Positions 34,901-46,000 of a stretch of DNA of 64,000 nt are shown in pieces. The stretch covers positions 2,877,001 to 2,941,000 of the forward strand of contig CAUEEP010000729.1 in NCBI GenBank assembly GCA_958450365.1, in the 5' to 3' direction. The stretch is from Mesorhabditis belari. Lineage: Eukaryota; Nematoda; Chromadorea; Rhabditida; Rhabditidae. The notes beneath the pieces were generated by a model that was not told the origin of the DNA, did not search any database, and was given only the letters and a program-made list of their open reading frames with translations. The position numbers and the translations under genes were made by a program. Within the stretch, counting starts at the first letter, position 1; each line of letters opens with the position of its first letter.

Positions 34901-35045
34901 AGCTTTGATGGAGTGGTGAGTGAAAAAGAGAAAGGCGAATGCTTAAATTAGGATTCCTATAAAAAGCCGAAGTAAGACTTCAAACAATGAAATATTAATT
35001 TCCTAGACGGACTTCAAGTTGGATTGTTTTGCTCCCGATGATTAG
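28939..35045 (+). CDS. Astacin-family zinc metalloprotease with EGF, CUB and two ShKT domains
   Basis: Twenty-two phase-consistent exons encode about 830 residues. Starts: 28939, 29210, 29405, 29562, 29865, 29991, 30239, 30680, 30850, 31036, 31329, 31484, 31642, 32465, 32622, 32812, 33893, 34153, 34344, 34559, 34832, 35007. Order: signal peptide; propeptide ending REKRQ (furin-type); astacin domain beginning AYYDGGYPYITW with zinc motif HEIAHALGFFH and Met-turn SLMQY; EGF-like; CUB; Thr-rich linker; two six-Cys ShKT domains; and a C-terminal Cys domain ending CNDDEQWSFDG, reminiscent of nematode DUF281/C6 tails. After GFFH the usual Glu of HExxHxxGFxHE is Ile. Two introns (after 30811 and 32577) appear to start with GC. 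It would be secreted and cut matrix or cuticle proteins. The start of exon 20 is the least certain boundary. Confidence 0.9.
31908..32328. mobile_element. Inverted-repeat element in an astacin intron
   Basis: Arms of about 110 bp (ggtgctaaagtgaaagattt at the left; the mirror ends in ttactttggcaccacaac) pair around a short core. There is no coding sequence, and the target-site duplication is unclear. Confidence 0.7.
33017..33504 (+). repeat. About 140-bp direct repeat in an astacin intron
   Basis: 33017–33154 and 33357–33504 share ccaaataccaaacg and the following about 90 bp in the same orientation. Confidence 0.8.
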
Positions 35046-35294
35046 ATCTACTCTCCAATCAAAAACAAAACAATTTCGCAATATCCATGTTCAAATTTTC
35101 TTTTATAAAGTCTAAGTGCATTGTGTTGCCATTTTCTGACTTTTTTTCGCACTGTATATAATGCATTTGATGTTTGTTATCACTGCACATTTGTATATCA
35201 ACGAGAATAAACGCTTTGAAAAAATGGGAACTATCTTTCTTTTTCTAAGAGGCAAAGTTTGTGCCATGTGACGCTGGTGCATTTGTGCATGATA

Positions 35295-35526
35295 CAGTAC
35301 TGGACAATGAAATATCATATTTGAAAAAACGATCGTCACTTTTTCGCGTCTGTAACTTCCTTGTCTTTAAGTTTAAACTATTAGTGTTATACATTTTCTG
35401 AAAGCTCTTTTCAAGCGCTACACAATGGTAATATTAATATTTAGAAATACGGTAAAGACAAGGGAGTTACAGACGCGCGAAAGTGACGATCTTTTTTCAG
35501 ATATCATATTTCATTGTCCAGTAGTG
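35295..35526. mobile_element. Second full copy of the 234-bp TA-flanked MITE
   Basis: Same ends and internal sequence as 20202–20435, with TA on both sides. It lies between the astacin 3' end and the last exon of the Gly/Tyr peptide gene. Confidence 0.9.
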
Positions 35527-35668
35527 TACATATGACGTCATCCTGACACTCAGTTTAAGTCTACAATTCGCATCCCAAATCACTGAAGCTTTTTTATTTG
35601 TTGTACACGTTTTAATAATAGCATTAATAGGCTGTTGAGATGATCGTGGAGGCCAATATAAAGTATCT

Positions 35669-38313
35669 CTATTTTCCATAATATCCCCTGCTATAGTAGG
35701 GACTGTAGTAGCTTCCGTATCCACTTCCATATCCACTTCCATAGCCCGATCCCCAGCCCCCTGAAAAGAAGAAATTAGTTGTGAAAAGCGTTGTTTAGCT
35801 CTCATTCAAAAGGGTCAGTAAATGAATTTTCGAAATTTTTATTGCTAACCTATTGGAAAATATCGTAGCTTATTTGCATACTAGAGAAAGATCGCATGTG
35901 CTTTTGGCGCAGTACTAGAGAAAGATCGCAGTGCGTTTGGCTCGAGTCCGGGTACATTCTGTACAATTTTGGAAGCAGATTTCAAATCTGCTTTCTGTTT
36001 TGCCAAAACGTCTCTTAGCCATGAGATATTTGGTTTCAAAGTTTTATAGGCTTTTCAGTTAGTTTTAAGTCAATCAGTTTCAAGTATTTCAAGTAATGAT
36101 CCAGAAATACTTGAAAATTCTAGAAAATTAACTGAAAAGCCTATCAAACTTTGAAGCCAAACACTCATGGCTCGGCGTCTTTTTGGAGGAACGAAAAGCT
36201 AATTTTAATTCCCTTTAGGGTGGCTTTAATTCCCTTTAGGGTGGCTTTAATTCCCTTTAGGGTGGCGATTCCCTTTAGGGTGGCTGAAAAGTTCCTAGGC
36301 ACGGACTTCAAGTAGGATTGTTTTGCTCCCAATAATTAGATCTACTCTCCAATCAAAAACAAATCTGCTTCGCAATATCTATGTTCAGATTTTCTTTTAT
36401 AAAGTCTAAGTGCATTGTGTTGCCATTTTCTGACTTTTTTTTCGCTCTGTATATAATGCTTCAAAGTTTTATAGGCTTTTCAGTTAGTTTAAAGTCAATC
36501 AGTTTCAAGTATTTCAAGACCCAGAAATACTTGAAAATTCTAGAAAATTAACTGAAAAGCCTATCAAACTTTGAAGCCAAACACTCATGGCTCGGCGTCT
36601 TTTTGGAGGAACGAAAAGCTAATTTTAAATCAATATGAAAAACTGCTCAGAATGGGCCTGGGCTCGAGCCTTACCTGAATTGGGGGCGATTCCCTTTAGG
36701 GTGGCTGAAAAGTTCCTAGGCACTTTTTATTCAATCATTTTCTGAACTCTCAAAGGTGGCTTGATAAAAACTTAATAAATATAAAATCTATGACTATTAG
36801 AATATCAAATACTTTTTTTTAGATTTGAATTTAGTTGCTTCATTCACTAAACCGAGCACGATCTCTGGCGCACACTTTTAAGCCTTTTGATCACTAACTT
36901 TTTGAGGTTTTCAAGAAGATTTTTTCAATTTTTTCTCTCTCTCTTAACCCAGGGTAAGCCTATAATAAACAAAAGTTCACAAAAATCCACCCAAAAAACG
37001 ATGAATCTAAAGATATTCAGTCAAACCTGAATACTTTTTCCGGGAGACAAGGAAACTTTGAAGATTCTCAGCCTTTTTGCTCTTTTGCCTTGCTCTTTTT
37101 GGTGTACTTTAAGCTTCAAAAAGTTCACAACACACTCCTTGCACTCGATTCTTATTTTTGTGCGCGACAAAGCTCAAGCATTTGTTCAAAGTATTAAACA
37201 AATGCATGCTCGTTTAGCCTTGTTCAAGTTGAAACTTGAGACTCAATAAGCTTTAGGGTGTACTTTGTGCGCTAAAATTGTAAACAAATCCCTTCTGGCG
37301 CTGTGAATTCAATTATGATTTAGTAGTTTAAGGTGTCTAATCTTAAGAAAAACCAAAATAAACAAATTGAGATGATTGAGATGTTTTTGTGGGTGTTCTT
37401 GAAAATCATTAGGTGCACATCTTTTCCCCCGATGCACATTGAAGGCTTTCCGACTCTTTTGCCCGTCTTTTCTTCAATTTTGCCATTTTTTTCAAACTCT
37501 TTTGCTTATTTTGAAGCTGAAATTCTACAAAAAAACTTTTGTTTTTGATATTTTAAGTTTTTATCAAGCCATCTTTGAGAATTCAGAAAATGATGGAATA
37601 AAAAGTGCCCATGAACTTTTCCCCTACTCTGTATTCAGTTAGGTGCTCAAGCCTCAAGCAGTATTTGTAAATCAAAATCGGTCGAGAATGGATCCGACCG
37701 ATCGAAAACTTTTTATTAGTTGTATCGCAAGCAAGCTTAAAAGGGAAAATAACGAAAAAGTCCTAAGAATACGCAAAAATACCTTAAAAGCATGATACTT
37801 AAATTCTTGCGATTCACTGAGACGCTTAAGTTCTTGCGATGCATTTGCGATCCTTCTCTAATCTTCACGACAGCGTGATCAACGTGATCGATTCTACAAC
37901 TCTATCCACTCAGTAACAAGCCGATCTCGAACTACGAGCTGAACTACGAGCACTCTTTTGTAAGCTGGGGGGTGGGACAAATGCGACCTTTTTTTGCGCA
38001 CCTGGACATTTGCGCACCTTTTTTTTGCTGGAAAAGGCCTTAGGCAAGACCGTAGAGCTTCGAAAATATTTCCATATAAGGGAATCTACGCATACGATTC
38101 CCTTATATGAAAACTTTTTTGAAGCTCTACGACCTTTCCTAAGGCCTTTCCAGCAAAAAAAGGTGCGCAAATGTCCAGGTGGGCAAAAAAAAGGTCGCAT
38201 TTGTCCCACCCCCGTAAGCTGCTCATATTTCCACTGTTTTCCGTTTACTTACATTGTGCATTTGATGTGAGGGCGAGAATGGCAATGAGTAGGAGAAGAA
38301 TGAGGAAATTCAT
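35669..38313 (-). CDS. Gly/Tyr-rich secreted peptide, antimicrobial-like
   Basis: Exon 1 is 38313–38253 (signal peptide MNFLILLLLIAILALTSNAQ). Exon 2 is 35760–35669, joined in phase 1 across a 2.5 kb GT–AG intron. The 30-residue mature part is WGWGS followed by GYGS repeats, then YYSPYYSRGYYGK, with no Cys. It has the length, signal and Gly/Tyr composition of nematode NLP/CNC-type epidermal antimicrobial peptides. The match is by composition only. A TATA-like ctatatagg lies about 78 bp upstream. Such genes are normally compact, so the long, repeat-filled intron is unusual. Confidence 0.75.
36040..36640. repeat. Shuffled repeats in the Gly/Tyr peptide intron
   Basis: A roughly 170-bp unit occurs at 36040–36200 and 36460–36630. 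Each copy is itself hairpin-like (caaagttttataggcttttc mirrored by gaaaagcctatcaaactttg). Between them ttccctttagggtggctttaa repeats about four times (36205–36285). The 21-bp unit ends recur at 36690. Confidence 0.8.
36301..36458 (+). pseudogene. Stray copy of the astacin last exon
   Basis: It repeats 35007–35163 (last exon plus 3' flank). The frame now reads TDFK then TAG, where the real exon has TTG. There is no acceptor upstream, so it is not used. Confidence 0.85.
37967..38213. mobile_element. 247-bp near-perfect palindrome with a 7-bp direct flank
   Basis: The arms run from ggggtgggacaaatgcgacc to its mirror and meet near 38090 at agggaatc–gattccct. GTAAGCT stands on each side (37960–37966 and 38214–38220), consistent with a target-site duplication. 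It lies in the peptide gene intron, 40 bp from exon 1. Confidence 0.85.
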
Positions 38314-38385
38314 TTGGTACAGAAGAACGAGAAGAGTTGTGATTTTTTTGTGCTCAAATGAAACTGTTAATCAAGTCGATTTGAA

Positions 38386-38397
38386 GTCCTATATAGG
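38386..38397 (-). promoter_or_regulatory. TATA-like box of the Gly/Tyr peptide gene
   Basis: tcctatatagga, about 78 bp upstream of the ATG at 38313 on the minus strand. Confidence 0.5.
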
Positions 38398-40098
38398 AAG
38401 ATTTTCAACGAATTTGGCGAGTGATCATTTTGACAAAAAGGAACTAAATCGGTCACATACAAAAAGAAAAAGGGGGGCTTCCAGAAAGAGAGCACAAACA
38501 AACAAAAGTGCGTTTTGCCCATAAACAATTCGATTTTTTTTCAGGTTTTTGCAAGATTCGCTGTCATTAGATCCGTGTCTTTTAGTAAATTGAGCGAATA
38601 AGAGCAAACATCCGGGGTTTTTTAGTCCTAAAGGATTAAATAGGTGATTGAATTTTGGTCTTACAACATATCAAGATCAAGAACAGCTCAAGAACACGAT
38701 AACCAAAACAACTTTCAACCGAATCGCTTCAGTTTTTGTGTGCACCTTTTTTGCAACTACGATTTACACAATACGTGTTAAAAATGGTCTATTTCTGAAG
38801 GGTGTAGCTCTTTTTGAGTGTTGGGAAGCAGAGGTAGCTAGACTTTTCGACAGACTTGTTTTTGTGTTTCCGAGATGGAACACTTGACAATATAAAACTC
38901 GACCCTGACAACAGAAGTTCACTTTTTGCCTCCAGTCAAAGTAAAAAAAGCCCTTAAAGCTCTTTCAGAAGTCCCGAAAGTTCAGAAATGATGTTATATG
39001 AGCATTGCAATATATGTATATCCGATTTTAAAATGACTTTTGCTCTCTCAGATCAAAATAGTAAAAGTTGGGTTGAGTTTTTGCCGAAAAAAGCTACCAT
39101 TTAACATTCAGAATTTGGGATAGAAACTTTTGATGTTATATTTGCTTTCAAGTGTAGATATTATTCGTTCCTAGGTATAAACGGATGTGGACTAGAATTT
39201 GGGTTAAGTTAAAGAGAGTGGATCCCTTTTGATATCCCGCCATCTCTAACACCCCGACAACCCAACTCAACTCCTCCAACGTATTAGAGGGGAGTCCCTG
39301 TGAAATGACCGACCTGTACTGCAGTTGCATAGACCCGGAAGATATGTATCTTTATTTACAGTAGTATAATAAGACGAATAGATTACAAATAAGTGTAAGG
39401 GGAAGGGGGGATTCCAAATGAGAGTCTCACTTGTCCTCCTAGGCAATCCCAAGGATCTCCCCTTCTCGATGCAAGGGATAAGCACAGGGGAGAACACATT
39501 TGCATAAGAATAGACAAATCATTCAATAATAACAATAGTAACTAAAATATCAATTTGGCTCGGAGCTGACAGATCAAAAAGAAAGTACCTAGAGATGTTT
39601 GAGATTTTTGAGACAAAGATGAATAGAATATATAGTGGAAGAGGTCATAGATGAAAGGAAAGTGTAGAATAGATAGGGATTTGTGGAAAAGAGATGCACA
39701 AAGAACATCGTCAATTCTTCGCACCACCACATCTCCTCTCCTTTTTTCATTTCTCGGCAATAAAAGGGATAAGCACAGGGGAGGACACATTTGCATAAGA
39801 ATAGACAAATCATTCAATAATAACAATAGCAACTAAAGTATCAATTTGGCTCGGAGCTGACAATATAATGATCAAGGCTTTCGATTGACTCTACTTGTGC
39901 TTTCGGATTTAAAGATCATTTACGGTATTTACAAAGACCAGGGTATACTACAAGCTTACATTTATAGCTGTTTGGCGTTTTCTTGGCAATGGTATCTTGT
40001 TCAATAGTTTATTATCAGTTCGAAATCATTTTTTTTTTCAAATTTTTTATCACACTAGCAATGTTACACAGCTCAAAAATGTGATATCAATTTTTTTT
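38398..40098. other. Intergenic, with a 95-bp direct repeat
   Basis: 39480–39572 and 39772–39866 are direct copies 292 bp apart (agcacagggg to ggctcggagctgac). No gene supported. 39180–39480 is less AT-rich and could be part of an old LTR, but no coding partner is present. Confidence 0.5.
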
Positions 40099-43000
40099 TT
40101 ATTTTTGAAGTTGAGGTGTATTTCTTTTCGTTAATTGAAGCAAATTAGGAGATTTCTTGGTGTCGTTGGGGAAAACATAGGATACTTTTTTGGAGAGCAT
40201 TGAGAAAAGTGCTTTTCTCAACGTGTTATTCACTGCCAGTCCGATATAAACCTCGCAAAGAGTCGAGCAATCAGAGACAAGATTCAACTGAAAATTGTGT
40301 ACTTTTTTCCTAACAAAGGAATATTAATTTTTCTATAATAAGTTGGAGGAGCAACCTAGGCAGGCACGGGGAGTGCGGCGCATGTAAGAGGATGTGCATA
40401 CTATAGTTGGATTACCTAGTAGATGCACACCCGGGTGCACACCCTTGTAATAGGGTGCACCCTATTACAAGCTTGACACTCTCCGTCCCCTGGGCCTTTC
40501 AAGAACACCCCCCTCCAACCGTCTACCAACTGGCTGTGCAAACAATTATTGTACTACAGTACGTCCATTTGTATCCCCCACTTGCGATCAATGTGGCCGT
40601 CGCCATATTCGCAAGAATCGCTGTCTTGTTATCCTGAAAGAAACATTTATTTTGTCTTTCTTTTTCCTCGCCTACCGCATAAATCATGAGGCCGAACTGT
40701 CCTAAAAGGCTGACCAGACAGATCATCAACAAGCTGAACTCTATCGCTTGTCCTCTTTGATTTTTGTATTGCCTGAAAATAGTTCATGTTCAAATTTTGG
40801 GGGTTTTCTATTCAGATTTGTAAACCTTTGAGCCGTATCACCGTCATTTGGTTTCGGACTGAATTTTTTTTTGTTTGCTGCAAATACAGGGTGTCTCAAA
40901 ATCATACGAACACATTTCAAAGCGTTTTTTGTGTTTTTAATTTTCTTTGACTCATTAAATGTAATTAATTTTGTTTTTAGGCGTTGTCCTCAAATGAAAT
41001 CGAAAAAGAATTTTTGGAAAGCAATTATTCGGCTTCATAATCAAAGAAAACGTTTGATGGAGCTTTCGCGTCTTTTGCATGAGCCCAAACAGACGATTTC
41101 TGATCCGATCAAGCGTTACAACTGAACCGGATCTAATGAAGACCGCCTTGGAAGAAGCCGAAAATGTTCGGCAAATCGAAAAAACCTTTTGGGTAGGATT
41201 AAACGCTTTGTGAGATCAACAATAAACTCAACAAGAAAGATTGGTGCCGTGGTTGAAATTTTTCAGGATTCCGTTCACAAGCTCTTGAAAAACGCTGGGA
41301 TGTCGGCCTACAAAGGAAAATTCGCTCAATTATTCACATCTCTAATGAAAACAAAGCGGCTCGCAAGGTGCAAACGACTTCTGAGGCGATTTGGCGACCG
41401 TCATCGAGAGATCTTGTTCAGTGATGATAAAGGGTTTGACGTGGAGCAAGCACACAATCATCAGAACGATAGAGCTTGAGTCATCAAGCCCCCTGATAAC
41501 ATCATTTCTCGACAGAAAAACCAAAGCAAGTCATGGTCTGGGTGGACACAACTTATGATGGCAAGACGCCCCTTCTTTTCATGCCAGCAGGAGCGAAAGT
41601 CGATGATGGTGTTCAATACAGAAAGCCGTTGAAAGACGATGTTCTTGCATGGGCCTCGAATCATTTTGGAATGGGACATTCATGCGAGACGGGATTCCAT
41701 CGCACAAAGCCAAAGAAACGCAAGATAGAATTGCTCAAAACGTTCTTAGTCAGATCACCGTTGATATGAGCGCAAGTTGTCCAGGCGAATGGCCGTTCAA
41801 CAGCCCGGATCTCAATCCACTGGATTTCTCTATCTGGTCCATTTTAGAAGCAAAAGCATGTTCCAAAACGCACAACACAACTAATGATCTCATTGAAGAA
41901 GGCATGGAATGAAATTCCTATGTCTGTCATTGCGAAAGCTGTCGAGTGTCCCCAAGCGTTTGTGACGGTGTATTCCGGCGAAGAGCGGATAATTTGAGCA
42001 AAAATTATTGTTAAACAATTATATGTTTGTTTTCCATAAAGTTATGGTGCTTGAAATCAATTTTTGACCAAGTATTTGAGCAATTATGCAATCTTAAAAT
42101 TTTTCCGGATAATTTTGAGGCACTCGGTATCTGCTAATATTTATAAAGACATGGCTCTTGTGTAGAATCTGAAGCTATCCCGTTTGAAGGATTTAACACA
42201 ACTGGTGCACAAGACAGACTCACTCCATTGAAAACCATCGTAAATACAACAATTTCGCGATTGTGCCCACATTTAATGCCAGTGACACCAATGGATAGAC
42301 ATGACTCAGATTGGCCATCGCCCAATTAGACATCACAGGAATTTAAACGAGATTCTAAGACATTTTGTCTCCGGATATCTCGAGCCATATCATAAGATAG
42401 CTGAATTATTATAGTTATCTGTATCCGTCATTCGTTATTATTCTATTAGGTTGGAAAGGTCAAAGTGAGAATTTGTTTTTCTGAGAACAAGTGTCTCGTT
42501 TGATGCAACAAGGAGAGCTCATAGAAAGATACTATCCATTGATACAACAAGGAGGGCTCATAGGAATAGATACTATCCATTACCTTATTTTGCAAGCTTT
42601 CCTCGTAGCCCTTATTCAGCGTAAGTTATTTAGTTTATAGTTGTTGTTAGTCACTTTTGCTTGTAACACTCTTCTAGTAATGCCTTTCAATGTCGTGACG
42701 ATTCAACAACACGAAACAAACCAACACACCGAATGGCTCAACTAATGTATCGTTTTCAAGTACTCGCTCTCAAAGCCGAGTTCGAAATATCAATTACAGT
42801 GCGTTTCAAATTCTTAAACGCACCCTCTAAAATAGCGAATTTTGCATTTTGACCACCTCTACAACTATTAATCTTTTTTCTATTAGAAAGAGTATGTCTT
42901 AAAACCTAAATAACACGAAAAATAAGCATGCGGTAAAAAACAAAAATTTTCAAAATAGAAACTTTTTGCTAAATCAACCGTTTCAAATTCTTAAACGCAC

Positions 43001-46000
43001 TATGAAAATATTTTTATTTATCAACACCAATTAAAAATCAAAGGTAAAAAATCAAAACTAATGATCTGTACACGCATCAGAACGATTAATTACTTGAAAA
43101 ATGCGGTCTGGCATTGAATTGATGAGGTTTTGAAGAGCAGAGACGTCGAGATCGCTCTAGGCCGAAAAAATTGCTGCTTTACGTGTGGAAACGTCTTGAA
43201 ACTGACGATGATTCTTGTAGACAGCTCGGACAAGTATTCCCCATAAATTTTCTATCGGATTGAGGTCAGGAGACTGAGCGGGTCAGTCCAAAGTTGCAAT
43301 GTTGTTGCTGTTCAGCCAGTCTCGGGTATCTCCGGCTCGATGAGCTGACGCGTTGTCGTATTGAAACAAATCGGGAACGACTTGATTTAGGAGCGAAAAC
43401 GGCAACAAGCAATTGTTCAAGATATCTATCTAGTCATCCGATTTGAAACCATCTTCAGAGCGACCGTTCCATCAGCACAAAAGGCTGCCCAAACCCTCAC
43501 AGAACCACCGCCGAAGTTTCGAGTTCCAAACACCATCGGATCACGTCGAAGATCCCTCCAATAGTAGCCAACGCCATCGGGGCCATCCAAATTCCATTTC
43601 TTCTCATAGGAAAAGATCACCTAGACGCAAAAAAATAATAAAACATAAGCGGCTTTCCAGCCATAGACCAATTCTGATTCATATGAGTCTTGGCGAAGGT
43701 CAATCGGGCTTTCTTGTGCAAAAGCTTCACGATCGGTTGGATGTTCAATAATTGTCGATCGATATGTGCGTTTTTCCTTGATGGCTCGCCAAATTGTCGA
43801 CTTCGAAGAGTTGATTTTCCGTTGCGTTTTCACTTCATTGATCGTTTTTCGGTGGATGTTGTTCACAATATGGCGTCTAGCTCGCGGTGTAAGCTTTGGT
43901 TTTGGTCCTGGCTTCTTCTTTGGTGCAGAAACGAACTCGGACTTTACATAATTTCGCACGGCAGAGTCAGATCGGCCCAAATTTTTTGCGATTTTCCTTA
44001 TTGAGACGCCAATCCTCAAACGGGCATCAATCTGACCTTTCTCATAATCCGTGAGCAGCTTTCCGTGTGCCATTTATTTGGAAATTAACAAAAATTATAA
44101 ATTTAATAAAAAAATATGCACAACAAAACGAAAAATTTCAAATAACAACAGCAAAGGCGGGTGCGTTTAAGAATTTGAAACGGTTGATTTAGCAAAAAGT
44201 TTCTATTTTGAAAATTTTTGTTTTTTTACAGTATGCTTATTTTTCGTGTTATTTAGGTTTTAGGACATGCTCTTTCTAATAGAAAAAAGATTAATAGTTG
44301 TAGAGGTGGTCAAAATGCAAAATTCGCTATTTTAGAGGGTGCGTTTAAGAATTTGAAACGCACTGTACAGTACAGTGTTTGCTTTTAATGGCCAAAGATA
44401 AGATTGTACTTTTAGGCACCGAAAACCAAAGCTATGGTAAAAACACGGCAAATGAAACTTATGAGCGTCGAGTTCCGATATATAGTAATGCCACCTACCC
44501 GACAAGACTCAAGGACCAAGGAGCTACACTACTGGACAATGAAATATAATATTTGAAAAAACGATCGTCACTTTCACGACTTCTTGGACGCGCAAGAATT
44601 TCTGGGAGAAGGGATTCCATGCTCTACTGAATAGTATATAATATTTAATGACAACAAATAATATTTAATAATGGCGATTACCTTGAATAAATGTGTTTTT
44701 GGAGAAAAATATAGTGCAAAAAATTCTCACTTTGACCGTTCCAACCTGATAGTTTTAGATTTTAGGTTTTAAAGATCAAAGTTCTTTTCATTAATTTTCA
44801 AACTACCAATGCAGTGTTCGTGCTAAGCCATCAATCAAAACAAAGCAATTATTTAGAAAAATACTTCATAATTGATCCCAAAACAGAAGATAAAAATCAT
44901 GATGGCGGTCAGGCGGAAATGAAGTGGTTTCCAGATCTAGAAAAGTTAATGACCAAAGTGATCTTGAAACTTCCTCACTAACCCAGTCGTGTGACATCGG
45001 AAAATGAATGGCCGTGAATCGATTGAAATGCATCATGATTAGAACTAATTGTTGTGCATGAAAGGCGATGTATTGCCATGCATACATGAGACGAAATGGT
45101 GGAAACCATTGCTCGATATCCATATAGATTGAGGCGATCGAGGGGATATCACGGAGTTTCACCACAGGATACGTGTTGATGTAGATGATCAGATACTGGA
45201 AATCAGAGCATGATATAGTATTTAGTTTATTCTATCAATAAGTCTATCGTCAATTTATTTCTGATTGATTTTCTGCAGCTTGTGATTTCTCTTGTGATTT
45301 TCTCTTCAACTTCTCCTCAAAAACTCTGTTAATACTTTTTTTTGATTACGATTTTTCAAACTTTTAGTCTTTCTGTCAAACTTGTACCAAAGTTTATCAT
45401 CAAATCGACCTAAAAAGTTTCTTTTCGACTGGTGTTTACTAGATTTTAAATTCACTTACTATTAATGATGATCTATTGGGTTGTCCAGTTATGAATGTGC
45501 GTTTTTACTATTTTGTAAATTTCTCAAGATATCGAACAGATGTATATGAGTCTTATATATCATTCAAAAGCTGAAGATCTCCTCTACATTTTGATATAAA
45601 AAGCTTTTGAATTTGTTCAGCTTTTGGGTAAATTGACTGCACAAAGGGAGAGGTCGTTTTCGAAAAAAAACCCATTCCAGCTGAGCTATTCCTCAAGTTT
45701 TATAGTGCAAAATAACCGCCCAGAAAAGAAAAGAAAAGTAAAGATGCTCTGAAATTGTTATATTTAAAAAAACTTGTATTGATATATCTATTGGTTAAAC
45801 ATCAAACGGTTAACTCAATTTGAGCGGAGCCAAAACTTGATCCAAAAGCACCCTTCCATTTTTTGGTCACCTCTTCTTCTGTGCAGTCAATTTGCCCAAA
45901 AGCTGGACAAATTCAAAAGCTTTTTATACCAAAATGTAGAGGAGATCTTCAGCTTTCGAATAATACTCATATATATCTTTTTCTTGATTTCGGTATCTTG

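Larger units (their letters stand above)
42446..44749. mobile_element. Non-autonomous mariner-type element carrying a nested Tc3-like element
   Basis: TTAGGTTGGAAAGGTCAAAG at 42446 is mirrored (one end base differs) up to 44749, with TA on both sides. Without the nested insertion it would be about 735 bp. No mariner transposase is seen in that part. Confidence 0.8.

Noticed and set aside
44380..44530. Candidate extracellular-loop exon of the Srv/Srg receptor
   Set aside because: It lies inside the transposon borders 42446–44749 and no splice choice fits both neighbouring phases.
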